DNA from: Burkholderiales bacterium
GTDB taxonomy: Bacteria > Pseudomonadota > Gammaproteobacteria > Burkholderiales > Burkholderiaceae_C
Assembly (NCBI GenBank): GCA_016703325.1
Contig: JADJCH010000063.1
Coordinates: 310,001 to 374,000, forward strand
Direction of reading: 5' to 3'
Length of the DNA stretch: 64,000 bases
Position 1 is the first letter of the stretch; the number at the start of each line of letters is the position of its first letter. The notes below the pieces were generated by a model. That model had not been told where the DNA came from, made no database searches, and was given only the letters and a program-made list of their open reading frames with translations. Made by a program: the position numbers and the translations under genes. Shown piece after piece: positions 46,201 through 52,200 of the stretch.

Positions 46201-49200
46201 GGACCTGGCCGACGGTCGTGGCGCCATCGACGCTGACGGTGGACGGAACCGTCGCGGACCTGGATCTGGAAGTCGTGCAGGTTGGACGCCTGCGTGGTCT
46301 TGAGGCCGAGTTGCGTGACCGCCTGGTTGGCTGCAGCCGCCGTGATGGTGAAGCTGTTGACCATCGGCACCTTGGCACTAAAGGCCACCTGGTTGCCGAT
46401 GTTGCTGGCCTCGAGCTGGTCGCCCAGGCCTGCGGCCTGCAGCGCCTGATTGATGTCGACCACCAGATCGAGGATGTTGCTGTTGGCCTGGGTCGATGCC
46501 GCGGTGACGGTGACCGGCACCGGCGTGCCGCCATTGAGGGCGACCTGGAACACCATGTCGGCCGTGGGGCGCGGCAGCGCCGCCGCCAGCACTCGGCCAC
46601 CAATGGACGGGGGCGATGTCAAGCTGGGATCGGCCACCGTGTCGACGACGGTCTCTGTCTGGAAGCCGAGCTGGGCTGTCGCCGGATTGGTGCTGGCCGC
46701 CGTGAGCGCGAGCCGGGTCACGCCGGCCTTGCCGACGAGTTCGACCCGGCCCTTGTTGGCCTGCGCCTGCACCTGGCTGCCGAGACCGGCCGTCACCAGT
46801 GCGGCGTTCAGGTCGGCGGCCAGGTCGGCCACCGTCAGGTTGGTGGCCGTGCTGGCCGCAGGGACGGTGACCGCGACAGGCGCGCCGCCATTGACGCCGA
46901 GGTTGAAGTTGGCGTCTGCGGTGAGCCGCCCGTAGATCGGGTCGGTCATCAGCGCGGGCGCTGTCTTGATCGGCACGCCGTCGTCGTTGTTCAGCTGCTG
47001 CAGCGGCGTCGACGCCGTGATCGCCTCGCTCGGGTCTGCCGGCCCCAGGTAGGCGCCGAAGGTCACAGTCAGGCCGCCGGTGGCGCTGATGACGATGGAG
47101 CCGTCGCTGTCGATGTCGAGCAGCGGGCCCAGGTCGAGTTCGAAATCGACCGGCAGATTCAGGTCGACGAAGTCATGCGACAGCTGGACCGTGTAGCGCA
47201 GGATCTGGGTCGACGCGTCGTAGTTCGCGTTGACCAGGCCCGGGTTCAGGCCCAGGATGTCCGGCAGCAAGGTGGCGAGCTGGTCGGCCGTCCTGAAATT
47301 GGGCGAGTTGTCGGCCTGCAGCAGCTTCGGGATGTCGTTGCCGACCTTGACGTTGTCCGCGGTGGCGGACTGCGCCAGCAGCACCTGCGTGACGGTGGTC
47401 ACGCCGGCCCGGGTGATGCTGATCGCAAGGCCCGCGTTGCCCGTCAGCTTGCCGTTGGCCGGAGCGTCGGCGCCCGCGACGATGGCGAGCCGGAAGCCGA
47501 CGGTCGCCGCAGCCTGCGGCGCGCTGAACCCGAGTTGGGCCAGACCACCGGCGTTGCCGGTGCCCGCTGCGACCTGGAAGGCCGTGACAGTGGGGTCCTC
47601 GGCAATCAGGCGGATGCGCCCGTCGCGGCCTTCGGCGCGGATCACCCCGTCGAGCCCTGCGTCGGCCAGCGCCTTGTTGACGTCGGTGACCAGGGCGTTT
47701 GCGCCGTCCACCTGGTCGTCGCCGTCGTCGATCAGCAGGCTGTCGGCGAGCATGTCGCCGAAGGTGAGCACGCTGTCGAGGGCGCCGCTGACAAAGGGAA
47801 TCTCGAAGTTCGAGAAGAAGTCGCTGTTCTGCAGCTCGTCCAGCGAGGTCGCCAGTTGCCCGAGCAGGCTGACGAAGCTGGCCGCATCCAGGTTGTCGAA
47901 GTTGAGGATGTCGCTCAACCCGGCCGGCGTCTGCACCGTCAGGGTGGCAGGATCATCCAGGTCGGCGAGCACCACCGACAGGGTCGTCGCCGGTGAGGCG
48001 GTGATGCCGATGAACGGCGCCGCCAGCGGAAACGCGAACTGGGCCGCCCCGTCGAGGCTGGCGGTCACCAGATCGCCGGGAGACGCCAGGTTGTCGATGA
48101 GTTCGCGCAGGTCGATGCGGCCGTCATCCGCATTGGAGCCCGGATCGGTGATCTGGATGTTGACGACGGGCGACGCACTGACGCTGCCGTCCACGATCTG
48201 CACGCCGAGGAACCCGAAGCGCGCCAGGGCGTCGATGTTGTTCGCCGCCAGGGTGAGTTGCCCCGTGGCAGCGGTGTTGCGGATGAAGAAGGCGTCCAGG
48301 ACGTCGGCACCGCCCATCAGGTCGCCCAGGTCCAGGCCGAAATCCAGGTGGAAATCCACCATGGCGTCCAGTTGGGCGTCGGCACTGAAGCTCAGCTCCG
48401 CCAGGCCTTCTTCGAGGTCGAAGCCGAAGTCGATGGGCGTTGCCACCGAGACCAGTTCCTGCGTGAAGTGCAGGCCGTAGACCAGCTCCTGGGTGGCGCT
48501 GTCATAGGACACGCCCAGTTCGCCCAGATCGATGCCGAGGCTGCCGGCCAGGGCCGCGGCGATGTCTTGCAGCGTGGGCAGCGTGGTGTTGCCCGTGGCC
48601 GGGTTGGTCAGCGGGTCGATCACCTTGGTCTGGAAGGCGTCCACCAGATCGACCAGGGTGTTCAGCCCGTCGGACAGCAGCGGGAGATCGATGTCGAAGA
48701 CCGACAGCTGGTCGCGCAGTTCGACCAGTTGCGAACGCACTTCGTCGGCGTTCACCGACAGGAAATCCAGCAGGTCGTCGCCAGCGGCGGCGCTGGCAGT
48801 GATCTGGACCTGGGTGGGCTGCGACAGGTTGGCCCAGGACAGGACCAGTTGGGCGTCGGCCAGCGGGATCGACGCGTCGAACCCGGGCACGACAGCAGAC
48901 ACCCCGAAAGTGCCGGTGAGGACCGCGTCGGCAACGCCGTCGCCCGGGTCGGCGATCACCTGCACACCGAACAGGTCGCCGAAATTGGCGGGCTCCAGCT
49001 CGGGAACCCGGATGGATGCGTCGGCCGTCTGCGTGCCCGGGTCCTTGAGCTTGACGGCCACTCCGGCCTGGGCGTCCAGCGTGAGCGACGCAGCCAGCAG
49101 GTCCACGCCCAGGAAGCCCAGCCGCCCGGTACCCGCAACGTCGCCGTCGACCCGCAGATTGCTGACGCGCAGCGCGTCGGCGTTGCTGGCGCTCGGCGTC

Positions 49201-52200
49201 AGGAAGAAGCCCTTGGAATCAACGCCGAAGCCGAAGTCCAGACTGACATCGGCCGCGACATCGAGCGCGCCGGTGAGATCGACCTGGCCACCGAGCACAT
49301 CGGCGCTCAGGTCGAGGTCGACGATGCCGGTCAGCTGGCTGTTGACGACCTTGACGCTGAAGAACAGGTCCGACGTGCCATCGCCGTCGCGGTCAGCGGT
49401 GCTGAGCGTGACGTTGCCCGCGACCGCATCCAGGTTGTCCAGCGCCAGCCGCAGCGCGGTGGCGGTGGCGATCGAGCCGCCCGCACCAACCTGGCCGAGA
49501 TCCAGCCCGCCCGCCTCGAAGATGCGCAGCAGCAGCGACGTCGCGTTGTCGATCTGCACCGTCCCGGTGCCCCCCACCTGCGACACAGTGAGGAACGGCA
49601 GGTCCTTCGGACGCACCGCATCCACCAGCAGCCCGTTCAGTGCCCCGGCCAGCGACTGGCCGTCCAGACCGGCGAGGTTGACACCACCGAGCACTTGTCC
49701 GAGCCCGTCCTGCAGCGACGCCGCCAGGTCATGCAGACCCGCTGCGATCGCCTCGATGGTCTGGGCGACGGTGACTGTCTCGGTCGGGGTTTCGATGCCG
49801 GTCCAGCTGACCTTCTGCACGCCCGACTGGCCCAGGGCGTCGACGACGGTGATCTGGTGCGACCCCGAGCCGGCGGCTGCGCCGGCGACGACGCCGTTGT
49901 CGTTGGTGACCAGGACACCGGCCGCTGGCGTGCGGCGCAATTCGATCTGGTCGGTTCCCAGGCCGCCTGCAACCGTGATGCCACCCGCAACGCCGATGGC
50001 GCCGCGCACGGCGTCGACCACGATGCGGTCGTTGCCGCCAAGGCCGTCGACCACGATCGATTCGATCGACGCCAGCGGCACGCTCAGGCTGGCGTTGGCC
50101 GGCTTGGCCTGGCCGTCCAGGTACTGGAAGACGTCCAGCAACGCCGGCTGCGCTGCATTGCGTTCGAGCTGGATGACGTCGTTGCCAGCCGTGCCGCGCA
50201 GGGTGAGGACAGCCGGCTGCGACAGCGTCTGGCTGGCGTTCGGCAACACCCAGGCGCCGCGCCCCAGCGTGCCGACCAGGGCCACGTCATCGGCGCCGGT
50301 GATCCGGTCGACCGTGGTGACCATCGCATTGGGAATGCCCGCGCCGTATTCCACCCAGTTGCCATTGGCAACGCGCCGGAACACGCCGCCCTCGCCCCCG
50401 ACAACCACCACGCGGGTGGCGCCCACCTGCTCGACGGCAATGCGCTGCAGGGTCTTGGCACCTGGCAGGGCGAGCAGGTTGGAGGTGAGTTGAGACCAGT
50501 TCCACGTGCCAAGGTCAGCCTGCGCACCGTCACCGCTGAACCACACCCGGCCCTGGGCGTCGAGCGCGTAGATCTGCCGCCAGTCGTCGGGGTTGGCAGC
50601 GACGGCCACCACGGCAGCGCCGGCGGCGTTGGTGAAGCTGGTGACGGCACGCAGCGGCGCGTTGACGCCGGCGCCGGGCTGGCGGATCCAGAGACCGTGT
50701 GCATTGGCCGCAATGGGGGCCGGGCTGGGCGCTGGGTCTGTGCCGACGAGGATGAAGTCGGCATGGTTCTGGAAGCCACCCAGGCCGTCGGGCTGGCGGC
50801 CGCCGTACAGCAGGGCCTTGACATGACCGACGTTGGCGGCCTGCGGGGGCTGGAAGTTGTTGGGCGTGGGCGGCACCGCCACCGGGTTGCCATTCAGCAG
50901 GGTGAGGTTGCGGCCGTTGTCGACGGATTCGTAGATCCAGTGGGTGCCGACGAGCAGGGCGTTCGGATTGACCTGGTTCACCGCAAACGGCTGCACGAAC
51001 TGGACGGTGGAGTCGAAGACCGTCCCCGCCAGGTCATTGAACAGATTGCCGCCGTTGGTGCCGGCCACACGCAGTTGCGGCCGCACTTCTGCCAGCGTGC
51101 CCGCCGCGTAGGCGCTGCCCAGTTGGTTGGTGCCGATGCTGATCCGCAGGTTGCCGCCCACAGGCGTGACCGCGGAGATCAGGTACAGGAACTGCTCGTT
51201 CGGCAGGGTCACACGGTCGCCCACCTGCATGGGCGTTCCCGCGGGCACCAGGAAGCTGCTGGCGTTGGCAGCCACCGGCGCCGCCAGCGGCGCGGCGAGG
51301 GCGAAGCCGCCGAAACTGTTGCTGCTGTAGTAGACCGTTGCGCCGGCGGTCTGCACATAGGCGCCGTCGCCTTCGCGCACGGTGCCCCAGGCCGCCGACC
51401 CGCTGGTGGGCTGCACCGCGACCCCGATGTCCTGCGTGCCGCCGATGATGCGGTTGTTGACCGTGTCGTAGGCGACTGAATAGAACTCGGTCAGGCTCAG
51501 GCCCGCGTTCAGCGACTGCCAGGACTGGTCGGGTTGGCCAGGGTTCAGCAGGCGGTAGAGGCCGCCGTCGTCCGCTTCCAGGATGTGGCCACCGGCGAAC
51601 ACCATCGCCCGCGAGTCAGCGTGGGGCGCCGAGCCGACCAGCGGGCCCGCGCCGTCCGGGTCGGCGGTCTTGTTGTCGGTGATGGCCACCCACTGGGTGG
51701 CCAGCGACTTGGACGCGTCACCGCGGAACAGCCGGCCGGTGAAGTTCGAGGCACCGAGCGTGTTCGGGAAGTTGGGCTCCCCGCCGCCACCGCCTGGCTG
51801 CCGGTCGCCACCGATGTACACGACCTGGGCGTTGTTGGGGTCGGCCACCATCGAGAAGTGGGTGTTGCCCTGGCGGCCCACGTGGATGCCGAAGAAGCCC
51901 GTGCTCTCGACCGTCCCGGGCAGGGCCATCGCGGTCCAGTTGGCTCCGTTGTCGGCCGACCGGAACACGCCGGACAGCCGCTGGCCGCCGACCGTCAGCG
52001 TCGCGCCCGCGGCGCGCGCCGTGATCTGCCCGCCGACGTTCACCTGGCGGCTGCCATCGGCCTGGTTGGTGATCGAGTTGATCGTGAACGACTGGTTCGG
52101 GTTGACGCCGTCGGAGATCCGGACGGTGTCCCCCGCCTGCAGCAGGGTGCCGGCGGCGACACGGAAGCTGTTGGCACCAGCGGCAATCGGCTGCGTGGTC

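Noticed and set aside
19281..46250. Programmed ribosomal frameshifting at the four breaks
   Set aside because: No slippery heptamer with a downstream structure was seen, the direction differs between sites, and four programmed shifts in one gene would be without precedent known to me.
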